Part shown: one piece after another, positions 39,064-48,046 of the stretch | How positions within the stretch are numbered: position 1 is the first letter of the stretch | Layout: each line of letters starts with the position of its first letter | Assembly (NCBI RefSeq): GCF_029854215.1 | Contig: NZ_CP122961.1 | Span: 1,240,001 to 1,304,000 of the forward strand | Length of the DNA: 64,000 bases | Reading direction: 5' to 3' | DNA from: Halomonas alkaliantarctica | Lineage (GTDB): Bacteria; Pseudomonadota; Gammaproteobacteria; Pseudomonadales; Halomonadaceae | Notes under the pieces: generated by a model | What the model was told of the DNA's origin: nothing | The model's input: the letters and a program-made list of their open reading frames with translations, nothing else | Databases searched by the model: none | Translations under genes and position numbers: made by a program

Positions 39064-39915
39064 ATGAAAGGCCCCGTGTTAATTTTTGATTCCGGCGTCG
39101 GCGGCCTGTCGGTGGCGCAGTCGTTGCGCCAACACTATCCTGATGCTGCCCTGTGCTATGCCTGCGACAACGCTTGGCTGCCCTACGGGCTACGCGAAGA
39201 CGCAGCCCTAAGCGATCGCATTGTGGCGGTGTGTCGTGCCGCTGTGGCAGCGTGCCAGCCGAGTGTTCTGGTGGTCGCCTGTAATACTGCAAGCACCCTG
39301 GCGTTGGAAAATTTGCGCGACGAGTTATCGATTCCTGTCGTGGGCACCGTGCCCGCTATCAAACCTGCCGCGGCGATCAGCCGGACACGCCATATTGGGC
39401 TATTGGCCACCAAAGCCACGGTAGGGCGGCCCTACACCCAGCGCTTGATTGATAGCTTTGCCAGCGATTGTGTGATTACCCGTGTCGCCGCCGATGCCTT
39501 GGTCGTCGAGGCGGAAGCGTACCTGGCCGGTGTCGCCCCTAATATTGATCGCATGCAGGCGGCCCTGGCGCCGTTATGGCACGCCGTTGCGCCTTCATCG
39601 CCGAGCTATTCTTTATCTGCCGGTTATCAGGCGCTGGATACCTCAAAGCTAGATACCCCGAAGTTAGATACCGTGGTACTGGGCTGCACCCATTTTCCAC
39701 TGCTAAAGCCCTGGCTGAAGCAGCTTGCTCCCGTGCCGCTGCATTGGGTCGACTCCGGCGATGCGATTGCCCGCCGGGTTGCGCAAGTAGTCGATGAGCT
39801 AGATAGCGATCAGCAGGACGGCCGCTGCTTTACCACTGCCCCAGCAGCTAACCTGACCGCCGGCTTGGCCCGCTACGGATTTGATGCGCCCCAGTTGTTA
39901 AACGTGGGCGCCTGA
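39064..39915 (+). CDS. murI: Glutamate racemase
   Basis: This 283-residue enzyme makes D-glutamate for peptidoglycan. Motifs are FDSGVGGLS (Asp9, Ser10), the first catalytic cysteine Cys73 in VACNTAS, and the second, Cys208, in LGCTHFPL. A 5-residue repeat (LDTSK LDTPK LDTVV) immediately precedes the second catalytic cysteine region. It comes from a 15-bp tandem duplication and is not part of the usual family sequence. The gene starts right after a terminator-like hairpin and has only a weak ribosome site (AGGCAG). Confidence 0.96.
   Translation: MKGPVLIFDSGVGGLSVAQSLRQHYPDAALCYACDNAWLPYGLREDAALSDRIVAVCRAAVAACQPSVLVVACNTASTLALENLRDELSIPVVGTVPAIKPAAAISRTRHIGLLATKATVGRPYTQRLIDSFASDCVITRVAADALVVEAEAYLAGVAPNIDRMQAALAPLWHAVAPSSPSYSLSAGYQALDTSKLDTPKLDTVVLGCTHFPLLKPWLKQLAPVPLHWVDSGDAIARRVAQVVDELDSDQQDGRCFTTAPAANLTAGLARYGFDAPQLLNVGA
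39634..39675. repeat. 15-bp in-frame tandem repeat within murI
   Basis: CTGGATACCTCAAAG at 39634 is followed by CTAGATACCCCGAAG at 39649 and a partial third copy, TTAGATACCGTGG. It encodes LDTSK, LDTPK and LDTVV. Confidence 0.85.
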
Positions 39916-39962
39916 ATACTATTAACCGCTACTATTTCTGATCGAATTTAAGAGGAGCAGCC

Positions 39963-41084
39963 TTGGCTATCCCCGTTGTAGATCCCGAACGCTATGCTGA
40001 GCAGCTAGCCGCCAAACGCGACTATCTGGAGAGCACCTTTGCCGCTTTTAAACCACCGACGCTGGAGGTGTTTGAATCGCCGCCGGGTTACTACCGTCAG
40101 CGCTGCGAGTTTCGCATATGGCACGAAGAGGATGACCTCTTCTACGCCATGTTCGAGGTTGATCCCGAGAACCCGAAAAATAAGCGCGTGATTCGATTAG
40201 ATCAGTACGCAGTCGCCAGTGAACGCATCAATCAGCTAATGCCGCAACTGCGTGAGGCCTGCCTTCGCTGTGATGAGCTGCGTCGGCGGCTGTTCCAGGT
40301 AGAGTTTCTCACCACCCTGTCAGGCGAGGCGCTGGTAACGCTGATTTACCACCGACCGTTAGGCGATGAGTGGGAGCGCAAAGCCCGCGCTCTGGAGGCT
40401 GAGCTGGGCATTATGATTATTGGCCGTTCCCGCAAGCAACGCATCGTACTTACCCGCGACCACGTATGGGAGCGGCTAGAGGTGGATGGCCGCACGCTGC
40501 ACTACCAACAGGTCGAAAACAGCTTCACCCAGCCCAATGCGCATATCTGCCAGGAAATGCTCAGCTGGGCGCGAGAAGTCACCGCTGGCCAGCAGGGGAG
40601 TGATGTAAAGAAAGATCTGGTCGAGCTTTATTGTGGGAACGGTAATTTCACCATTGCCCTGGCGGATAACTTTCGTCGCGTACTCGCCACGGAAATTTCC
40701 CGCACATCGGTGGCCAGTGCCAACGTTAACCTGGAAGCCAATGGGGTAACGAACGCGCAAATTGGTCGTATGTCAGCAGAGGAGTTCTCGCTGGCGCTCA
40801 AGGGTGAAAAAGCCGGACGCCGCGTGGCAGAAATGGCGCTGGAAGAGTACGATTTTTCCACCGTGCTGGTCGACCCTCCCCGTGCCGGTTTAGACGAGCA
40901 GAGCTGTGAACAACTCAGCGAGTACGCTCAGATCGTCTATATTTCATGCAACCCAGCCACGTTAGCTGAAAACTTGGACATACTGACCAAAACCCATCGG
41001 GTAGAAAGATTTGCGCTATTTGACCAATTTCCGTTTACCGATCACTGTGAGTGTGGGGTGCTGCTAAAGCGGTGCACGGATTAA
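39963..41084 (+). CDS. trmA: tRNA (uracil-5-)-methyltransferase TrmA
   Basis: This 373-residue SAM-dependent enzyme forms m5U54 (ribothymidine) in the T-loop of tRNAs. It shows YRQRCEFRIWHEEDDLFYAM, QVENSFTQPNAHICQEM, the SAM motif DLVELYCGNGNFTIALA and the catalytic cysteine in YISCNPATLAENL. The start is TTG at 39963 with AAGAGGAG upstream; no ATG is available. It lies 47 bp downstream of murI and may be co-transcribed. Confidence 0.96.
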   Translation: MAIPVVDPERYAEQLAAKRDYLESTFAAFKPPTLEVFESPPGYYRQRCEFRIWHEEDDLFYAMFEVDPENPKNKRVIRLDQYAVASERINQLMPQLREACLRCDELRRRLFQVEFLTTLSGEALVTLIYHRPLGDEWERKARALEAELGIMIIGRSRKQRIVLTRDHVWERLEVDGRTLHYQQVENSFTQPNAHICQEMLSWAREVTAGQQGSDVKKDLVELYCGNGNFTIALADNFRRVLATEISRTSVASANVNLEANGVTNAQIGRMSAEEFSLALKGEKAGRRVAEMALEEYDFSTVLVDPPRAGLDEQSCEQLSEYAQIVYISCNPATLAENLDILTKTHRVERFALFDQFPFTDHCECGVLLKRCTD

Positions 41085-41294
41085 CAAGCATCAGAACCAG
41101 GCTTTTACGAATAGTCGGTGAGCGCAGGCAGTTTTCGTGCAAAGTCTAATGCGTAAACGGTATGTGCCATGAACAACACGTCAGGTGATTAGGGCCGTGA
41201 CGATAGGTAGCGTAAGCTAGCCGTCATGTTGGCCTAAAGGCCTATTGTCCTTCGTTTTTTGGCCTTTTAATGGCCCAGGCAGTCGAGGTGATGG

Positions 41295-44200
41295 ATGCAC
41301 TACGTTGCGATTGAAGAGAGTCGGCAAGATCTTTTGAAGCAGCTCCAGGAACGGCTACACGCGCGGTTAGACCCCGCTCGCGCCGCCACAGTGGACGCTT
41401 TCGCTCGACACTTTTATGCCACCGTGCCGGTGGAAGACCTTGTGGATCGTCGTCTGGATGATCTGTATGGCGCAACGCTGTCCATCTGGCAGTTTTTGCA
41501 GCACCACGACTCGAAAAGTCCCAAGGTACGGGTATTTAACCCGGATTTTGAAGAGCACGGCTGGCAGTCAACGCATACCTTTGTCGCCGTTCTCCACGAA
41601 GATATGCCGTTTTTAGTCGATTCGGTGCGTATCGAGCTCAACCGCCGCGGTTTGACGGTGCACGCAATACAAAACGCCGTGCTGGCGGTCGCCCGTGATG
41701 ATCGCCATCAGCTACAGGCGCTTGCCTCGCCCAGAGCAGAAAACGCCCCTGAAGCACGCGAGTCGCTCATTGTCATCGAAGTAGACCGGCACACCGATGT
41801 GGCGTTGCTGGAAAAAATCGAAAGCAATCTAAATGATGTGCTTCGCGATGTACGTACCGCTGTGGGCGATTTCGACGCCATGTGCTCGCAAATTACCGCG
41901 TCGATTCAGGAGCTTGAGAAAAACTGCCCACCCCAGATCGACCCTGACGACCACGAAGAGGCGATTGCCTTTTTAGAGTGGATGCTCAAGGATAATTTTA
42001 CTTTCCTGGGCTACGATGAGTACCTGCTGGAAGGCGGCGAGTTAAAGCGCGACGCGGATAGCGTGCTGGGCGTGTTCCGCCTGGATCAGCCGCGCTACTG
42101 CGAGCGGATTCGTACCGAAGAAGGGGTGGATGAGCACAATGATTATGTGCTGGTGCCCCAGCTACTATCATTTGCCAAAAGCGCTCACCACTCCCGGGTG
42201 CACCGTCCTACCTACCCGGACTACATCACCGTTGACCGCTACGACGATGACGGTAATGTGATTGGCGAGCGACGCTTCTTTGGGTTGTTTACCGCCACGG
42301 TGTACAACGAGTCGCCGCGCAATATCCCGCTGCTGCGGCGCAAGCTCAAAGCCGTCATGGATATCGCTGGGTTCAACCCCCAGGGTCACAATGGCAAGCA
42401 GTTGCTCCAGGTGTTGGAAGTCTACCCCCGGGATGACCTGTTCCAGATCGAAACCGAATCACTGGCCAGCACTGCACTGGGCATCCTCAATATCCGCGAG
42501 CGCCGCCAGGTGCGGCTGTTTATTCGTGCGGATATAAGCGGCAAGTTCTACTCCTGCCTGGTGTTTGTTCCCCGCGACGTGTTCTCCACGGACCTACGTC
42601 AGCGGATTCAAAACGTGCTGTGCGACGAATTAGACGCCCACTTTGGTGACTTTAATACCTATTTATCTGAATCAGTGCTAGCGCGTATTCAGTTGATTTT
42701 ACGCTTTAATGGCGACGCGCCGAGCGACTACGACCTCAAGCGTTTGGAAAGCAAAGTGTCACGGCTGGCACGCAGTTGGCGTGACGAGCTGCATAACGCC
42801 ATGATCGAAGGCTTCGGTGAAGAGCGCGCCAACAACCTGATGGATCAGTTTCGCGAGGCCTTCTCGGCCAGTTACCGTGAAGATTTCTCAGCGCGCACTG
42901 CGGTGTTTGATATTCAGCACCTGCTGACACTGGATAGCGAGAACGATCTTTCGCTGTCGCTCTATCGGCCACTAGAAGAGCAGGGTGGCGGCGTTAACCT
43001 GAAGCTGTTCCACCGTGAATCGCAGATACCGCTGTCTGACGTGCTGCCAATGATGGAAAATCTCGGCCTGCGGGTGATTGGCGAACGCCCCTACGATATC
43101 AACGCACCTGAACAGCAGCGCTACTGGATTCACGATTTCGAGCTTGAGCACAGCGGTGCGGATGTCAGCTTGGGCGATATGCGCGATGTGTTTACTGAAG
43201 CCTTTAAGCGCATCTGGTCCGGCGAAGCCGATAACGATGCGTTTAACCGGCTGATTATCGGTGCAGGGCTGGATTGGCGCGAAGTGGCCATGCTGCGCGG
43301 CTATGCCCGTTATCTCAAACAGATCCGCTTCGGTATGTCCCAGGATTACATTGCCGCCACGCTGGCCAACTATCCTGCCATTACCCGCGAGCTGGTTGAG
43401 CTATTCCGCCTGCGCTTTGATCCTGAACAGCAGAACCACGCCACCGACGCGTGTATCGCGAGCTTGAATGAGCGTTTGGAAGGGGTGGCCAGTCTTAACG
43501 ACGACCAGCTGCTGCGCCGCTTTATGGAGCTGATCCTCGCCACGCTGCGTACCAACTACTACCAACTGGCTGAGAGCGGACGCTTTAAGGATTACATCGC
43601 CTATAAGCTTGAACCCTCCAAAGTCACCGGCATGCCCAAGCCGCGGCCGATGTTTGAGATTTTTGTCTGCTCGCCGCGGGTGGAAGGTGTCCATCTGCGT
43701 GGCGGCAAAGTGGCCCGCGGTGGACTGCGCTGGTCGGATCGGTTTGAAGATTACCGCACCGAAGTGCTGGGCTTGGTCAAAGCACAGCAGGTTAAAAACG
43801 CCGTTATCGTGCCGGTGGGCGCTAAAGGCGGTTTTGTGTGTAAACGCATGCCGGAAAATGCCAGCCGCGACGTCGTCCAGAAAGAAGGCATTGCCTGCTA
43901 CCAAATCTTTATCCGTGCGCTGCTGGATGTTACCGACAACCTGGTGGGTGGTGATGTCGTGCCGCCGGAAAATGTGGTTCGCCACGATGAAGACGACGCT
44001 TACCTCGTCGTAGCCGCCGACAAAGGCACTGCTACCTTCTCAGATATCGCCAACGAGATTTCCATTGAGTACGGGCACTGGCTGGGCGATGCGTTTGCCT
44101 CCGGCGGTGCTAACGGCTACGACCATAAAAAAATGGGTATCACCGCGCGGGGTGCCTGGGAGTCGGTTAAACGCCACTTCAAAAATCTCGATGTAGATAC

Positions 44201-46121
44201 CCAGCGTGACCTGTTTAGCGTGGTGGGGATCGGCGATATGGCCGGCGATGTCTTCGGCAACGGCATGCTGCTTTCCGACAAGATCCAACTGGTGGGCGCG
44301 TTTAACCACCTGCATATCTTTGTCGACCCCAATCCGGATGCAGAAGCCTCCTTTGCCGAGCGCAAGCGGTTGTTCGCACTGCCGCGCTCCAGCTGGGAAG
44401 ACTACAGCCAGGAGCTAATCTCCGCCGGAGGCGGCATCTTTAGCCGTAGCGCCAAGTCGATAAACATCACGCCAGAAATGCAGCAGGTCTTTGGTATCAA
44501 GGAAGAACGCCTGTCGCCTAATGAACTGATCCGCGCCATGCTCAAATCCAAGGTCGATTTGATCTGGAACGGGGGTATCGGTACCTATGTGAAGGGCTCT
44601 GACGAAACCGATGCTGATGTGGGCGACAAAGCCAACGACACCCTGCGCATCAACGGCAACGACTTGAACTGCCGGGTGGTCGGCGAGGGCGGCAACCTTG
44701 GCTTGACCCAGCGCGGTCGTATGGAAGCCGCCGCCAAAGGCGTGCGCGTCTACACTGACTTTATTGACAACGCGGGCGGGGTGAACTGCTCCGACCACGA
44801 GGTCAATATCAAGATCCTGATCGATGAAGTGGTCAAGCGCGGCGACATGACCGACAAGCAGCGTAATCAACTGCTGGCGGAAATGACCGATGAGGTGGGC
44901 GATCTGGTGATCCTGGATAACTACCGCCAAAGCCAGGCGCTGGATCTGTCGGCTATTCTGTCCGATCAGGCCATGGGCCCTTACCGCCGCTTTATCAGCG
45001 AGCTGGAAGCTACAGGACAAATTGATCGCGAGCTGGAATTCCTGCCCACCGATGATGTGCTCAAAGAGCGGGCCAGCAACGATCAAGGGATGCGTCTGCC
45101 GGAGTTGTCGGTACTGATATCCTACGCCAAGAGTACCTTGAAAGGCGACTTGATCACCTCTGATGTGCCGGACGATCACTATATTCATAGGCATCTTGAG
45201 CGGCTATTCCCATCGGTGCTGGTGGAGCGCTTCAAAGATGAAATGTACGAGCATCGTCTTAAGCGCGAAATCGTTGCGACGCAGGTCGCCAACGATCTGG
45301 TTGATCACATGGGTATCGTCTTTGTGCGCCGCCTGATGGACTCCACCGGCGCAGGGCGTGCCGACATCGCTCGCGCTTACATTGTGGCCCGCGATAGCTT
45401 TAACTTGCCCGGCCTATGGGCGCAAATTGAAGCCCTCGACAATCAGGTGCCCAACCGCATTCAGTACTCGATGATGCTCGATCTCATGCGCTTGATCCGC
45501 CGTGCCACGCGCTGGTTTGTGCGCCAGCACTTGGGGCTTTCGACACAAGATACCATTGAGTACTTCGCTCCTCGTTTGACGCAGTTGCAGGAAGGTATTG
45601 GTGAGCTGCTCAGCGGTGAAGAGCTTAGCGCTTGGAACTCGCGCCGTGACGAGTTGTTGGAGGCGGGTGTGCCTGAAGCTTTGGCGTCCACTGTCGCGGC
45701 GTCATCCAGTCTTTACGCCGGGCTAGGTATCATCCAGGCGGCGCGTCTGACCAATGAAAAACCGCAGCGGGTGGCAGAGGTGCTGTACGAAATTGGCAGC
45801 CGCCTGGAACTGCCGTGGATGATTCAGCAGGTAACTCAATTGGAAGTGCGCGACGCCTGGCAGGCCCAGGCGCGGGAAACCTTCCGCGACGACATCGAGC
45901 GCCAGCAGCTTGCGCTGACCACCAGCGTGCTGAAGCTCGACGCGGGAAGCCGTGATACCCAGGAGCGGGTGGCGCAGTGGCTGGATCAGCACGCCGACCT
46001 GCACCGCCGTTGGTGCCGTCTTATTGAAGAGGTGCGCGGTGGCAGTGAGGGTGGCTTTGCGCTCTTCGCCGTTGCGGTGCGCGAGCTGGTAGACCTTGCC
46101 GAGAGCGATAGCGAAGCGTAA
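41295..46121 (+). CDS. gdhB: NAD-dependent glutamate dehydrogenase, large (L-180) class
   Basis: This 1608-residue enzyme oxidises glutamate to 2-oxoglutarate with NAD. It is the 180-kDa class known from Pseudomonas and Caulobacter. A long N-terminal part with ACT-like regulatory modules (MPFLVDSVRIELNRRGLTVH near residues 105-125) precedes the catalytic region. That region contains VPVGAKGGFVCKRMP near residue 840, the SDRFEDYRTEVLGLVKAQQ segment, and GDMAGDVFGNGMLLS plus VVGEGGNLGLTQ in the nucleotide-binding part. The ATG at 41295 has GAGGTG 4 nt upstream; another ATG at 41291 is out of frame. It is monocistronic with a strong terminator. Confidence 0.96.
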   Translation: MHYVAIEESRQDLLKQLQERLHARLDPARAATVDAFARHFYATVPVEDLVDRRLDDLYGATLSIWQFLQHHDSKSPKVRVFNPDFEEHGWQSTHTFVAVLHEDMPFLVDSVRIELNRRGLTVHAIQNAVLAVARDDRHQLQALASPRAENAPEARESLIVIEVDRHTDVALLEKIESNLNDVLRDVRTAVGDFDAMCSQITASIQELEKNCPPQIDPDDHEEAIAFLEWMLKDNFTFLGYDEYLLEGGELKRDADSVLGVFRLDQPRYCERIRTEEGVDEHNDYVLVPQLLSFAKSAHHSRVHRPTYPDYITVDRYDDDGNVIGERRFFGLFTATVYNESPRNIPLLRRKLKAVMDIAGFNPQGHNGKQLLQVLEVYPRDDLFQIETESLASTALGILNIRERRQVRLFIRADISGKFYSCLVFVPRDVFSTDLRQRIQNVLCDELDAHFGDFNTYLSESVLARIQLILRFNGDAPSDYDLKRLESKVSRLARSWRDELHNAMIEGFGEERANNLMDQFREAFSASYREDFSARTAVFDIQHLLTLDSENDLSLSLYRPLEEQGGGVNLKLFHRESQIPLSDVLPMMENLGLRVIGERPYDINAPEQQRYWIHDFELEHSGADVSLGDMRDVFTEAFKRIWSGEADNDAFNRLIIGAGLDWREVAMLRGYARYLKQIRFGMSQDYIAATLANYPAITRELVELFRLRFDPEQQNHATDACIASLNERLEGVASLNDDQLLRRFMELILATLRTNYYQLAESGRFKDYIAYKLEPSKVTGMPKPRPMFEIFVCSPRVEGVHLRGGKVARGGLRWSDRFEDYRTEVLGLVKAQQVKNAVIVPVGAKGGFVCKRMPENASRDVVQKEGIACYQIFIRALLDVTDNLVGGDVVPPENVVRHDEDDAYLVVAADKGTATFSDIANEISIEYGHWLGDAFASGGANGYDHKKMGITARGAWESVKRHFKNLDVDTQRDLFSVVGIGDMAGDVFGNGMLLSDKIQLVGAFNHLHIFVDPNPDAEASFAERKRLFALPRSSWEDYSQELISAGGGIFSRSAKSINITPEMQQVFGIKEERLSPNELIRAMLKSKVDLIWNGGIGTYVKGSDETDADVGDKANDTLRINGNDLNCRVVGEGGNLGLTQRGRMEAAAKGVRVYTDFIDNAGGVNCSDHEVNIKILIDEVVKRGDMTDKQRNQLLAEMTDEVGDLVILDNYRQSQALDLSAILSDQAMGPYRRFISELEATGQIDRELEFLPTDDVLKERASNDQGMRLPELSVLISYAKSTLKGDLITSDVPDDHYIHRHLERLFPSVLVERFKDEMYEHRLKREIVATQVANDLVDHMGIVFVRRLMDSTGAGRADIARAYIVARDSFNLPGLWAQIEALDNQVPNRIQYSMMLDLMRLIRRATRWFVRQHLGLSTQDTIEYFAPRLTQLQEGIGELLSGEELSAWNSRRDELLEAGVPEALASTVAASSSLYAGLGIIQAARLTNEKPQRVAEVLYEIGSRLELPWMIQQVTQLEVRDAWQAQARETFRDDIERQQLALTTSVLKLDAGSRDTQERVAQWLDQHADLHRRWCRLIEEVRGGSEGGFALFAVAVRELVDLAESDSEA

Positions 46122-46148
46122 ACGCTTTTCCAGACGTTAGCGTCACCC

Positions 46149-46183
46149 ACACCGCCCCCGAGCTTCTCGGGGGCGGTGTTTTT
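46149..46183 (+). terminator. gdhB terminator
   Basis: The fourteen-pair stem ACACCGCCCCCGAG with CTCGGGGGCGGTGT is followed by TTTTG. Confidence 0.95.
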
Positions 46184-46296
46184 GTTTGTGGTCAAGCTGT
46201 CGGTAACAAACCTGTCTGCGATTGAAGCAGGGTTTGCGATATACTGTGCGCCGCCCGCTAAGCAAACCGTTAAGCTGCCCTGGAGAGACGCTGACA

Positions 46297-47313
46297 ATGT
46301 ATAACCTCGCACGCTCGCTATTCTTTCGCGTTGATCCAGAAACGTCCCACGGTATGGCGCTGGGCGCATTGGATGCACTGCATCGTGTCGGTGGGGTAAC
46401 GCGGCTATTTGGTAAACCGGTAAACGATCCCGTCGAGCTGATGGGGCTGCGGTTTGCCAATCGAGTAGGCTTAGCTGCTGGGCTGGACAAGAATGCCGAC
46501 CACCTCGATGCGCTTGGCGCGCTGGGCTTTGGCTTTGTCGAAGTGGGTACAGTGACGCCTAAGCCGCAGCCAGGCAATCCGAAGCCCCGGCTGTTTCGCT
46601 TAGCGCAGCACGAGGCGATCATCAACCGCTTTGGCTTTAACAATAAAGGGGTTGGTCATCTGATCGAGCAGGTCAAACAGCGCCACTACGGCGGCATTGT
46701 GGGCATCAATATTGGTAAAAACCTGACGACGTCGGTAGAGCGGGCGTTGGATGACTACCTGGTGTGTTTAGACGCGGTGCACCCTTATGCGGATTACATT
46801 GCCGTTAACGTCTCCTCGCCGAATACGCCGGGGCTGCGCAGCCTTCAGTTCGGCGAACAGCTGGACGCGCTATTGGGGCCGATTCGCGCGCGAGCTACAC
46901 AGCTCAATGACCAAACGGGTCGCAACGTACCATTGCTGATTAAGATCGCCCCGGATATGAGCGCTGAAGAAGTAGCCTTAATGGCGGCAAGTATCGAGCG
47001 CAACGCCCTTGATGGCGTGATTGCCACCAATACCACGGTTTCCCGCGAAGCCGTGCAGGGCGATCCTCAAGCGGATGAAGCCGGTGGGCTCTCGGGGAAA
47101 CCGGTCTTTGAGGCCTCCAATCGTGTTATTCGTCAACTGCGTGAACACCTGCCTGCGTTGCCGATTATTGGCGTAGGCGGTATTGATAGTGCCGCTGCGG
47201 CCCAAACCAAGATCGCCGCTGGAGCAGATTTAGTACAGCTCTATTCAGGCTTGATCTACCAAGGGCCTAAACTAGTCGGTGAGTGCGCAAGGGCACTGAA
47301 AGCTAGCAGTTGA
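46297..47313 (+). CDS. pyrD: Dihydroorotate dehydrogenase (quinone), class 2
   Basis: This 338-residue membrane-associated flavoenzyme oxidises dihydroorotate to orotate in pyrimidine synthesis and passes electrons to quinone. It shows the N-terminal amphipathic start YNLARSLFFRVDPETSH, LAAGLDKNADHLDALG, VGTVTPKPQPGNPKPR, the catalytic serine in NVSSPNTPGLR and the FMN phosphate site VGGIDS. The ATG at 46297 with GGAGAG upstream is chosen over the 46222 ATG. The order pyrD-rmf-rlmL is as in Pseudomonas. Confidence 0.96.
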   Translation: MYNLARSLFFRVDPETSHGMALGALDALHRVGGVTRLFGKPVNDPVELMGLRFANRVGLAAGLDKNADHLDALGALGFGFVEVGTVTPKPQPGNPKPRLFRLAQHEAIINRFGFNNKGVGHLIEQVKQRHYGGIVGINIGKNLTTSVERALDDYLVCLDAVHPYADYIAVNVSSPNTPGLRSLQFGEQLDALLGPIRARATQLNDQTGRNVPLLIKIAPDMSAEEVALMAASIERNALDGVIATNTTVSREAVQGDPQADEAGGLSGKPVFEASNRVIRQLREHLPALPIIGVGGIDSAAAAQTKIAAGADLVQLYSGLIYQGPKLVGECARALKASS

Positions 47314-47349
47314 GTGAGCAGCGGAGCAGTGTTGGCATAAACACGCACT

Positions 47350-47373
47350 AAAAAGCCCACTTTAAAGTGGGCT
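47350..47373 (-). terminator. rmf terminator
   Basis: The perfect 20-bp palindrome AGCCCACTTTAAAGTGGGCT is followed by TTTTT on the minus strand, beyond the rmf stop. Confidence 0.85.
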
Positions 47374-47427
47374 CACTGAAAACCTTTCGTTTAGAATCTT
47401 TCTTTTCAAACTTTGAAAAATAAAACG

Positions 47428-47637
47428 TTAGGCCATGACTAAGGGATTTTTGTGGATGCCCGAGATGCCGGTCATCCCATCCCACTGGTCGCCGCGACCT
47501 TCACGCCAACCGCTCATCCAGTATTCGCGTAAATTGATATCTTGACTGGGACAGTCATCACGAGAACGACCCGATACACCCGCTTTGTAGCCGTGGACAT
47601 AAGCCCGCTGGAAGCGATCACGTTTTTGCCGTTTCAT
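47428..47637 (-). CDS. rmf: Ribosome modulation factor
   Basis: This 69-residue basic protein converts 70S ribosomes to inactive 100S dimers in stationary phase. The core KRDRFQRAYVHGYKAGVSGR and REYWMSGWREGRGDQWDG matches E. coli RMF. A C-terminal extension of about 12 residues (SGIHKNPLVMA) makes it longer than the 55-residue E. coli protein. It is encoded between pyrD and rlmL on the opposite strand. Confidence 0.96.
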   Translation of the reverse strand: MKRQKRDRFQRAYVHGYKAGVSGRSRDDCPSQDINLREYWMSGWREGRGDQWDGMTGISGIHKNPLVMA

Positions 47638-48046
47638 TGGCTAACCTCTTTTCTCGAAAGTCTTTGTTTCACGAAAGCCTTTGATAAGAAATAGGATGTC
47701 GTCTAAGCAATTGCACTAGAAATGCTCAAACACATCACTACTCCGAGAGCTTGCTTCAAGAGCGAGACGCCGCCTCAACGCAAATGTCTGGCACTCACGG
47801 GCTGAACGGGTCGAACGGCTATCTCATACAGAAAACTCTTGCAAAGAAGACTTATATGCCATTGGTCAAATCAAGTTAAAGCTCTAGTCTTGAACCGACC
47901 CCTGACAAGAAACGTACGCGTTTTTCAGTAGCTACTCTCTTATTGTTAGACCATGATGGTGTCATCTGTCGACTACCAAATTGTCATAAAACGTAAACTC
48001 ATTTGCTATATACAGGAATTTCGCGCCCTTACGCGCCGCTATTATC
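47638..48046. other. Divergent intergenic region between rmf and rlmKL
   Basis: I see no gene in these 409 bases. They should carry both the rmf promoter (minus) and the rlmKL promoter (plus). An extended -10 element is visible near the right end. The middle, about 47700-47900, shows no repeat or open frame I can support. Confidence 0.5.
48004..48012 (+). promoter_or_regulatory. Likely extended -10 element of rlmKL
   Basis: TGCTATATA fits TGn followed by a -10 box, 34 bp before the rlmKL ATG. A TTGTCA lies 20 bases further upstream, too far for a normal -35, so the extended -10 would carry most of the recognition. Confidence 0.45.

Noticed and set aside
43401..45194. Long minus-strand frames opposite gdhB
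   Set aside because: They mirror the strong gdhB coding sequence and show no protein-like motifs.
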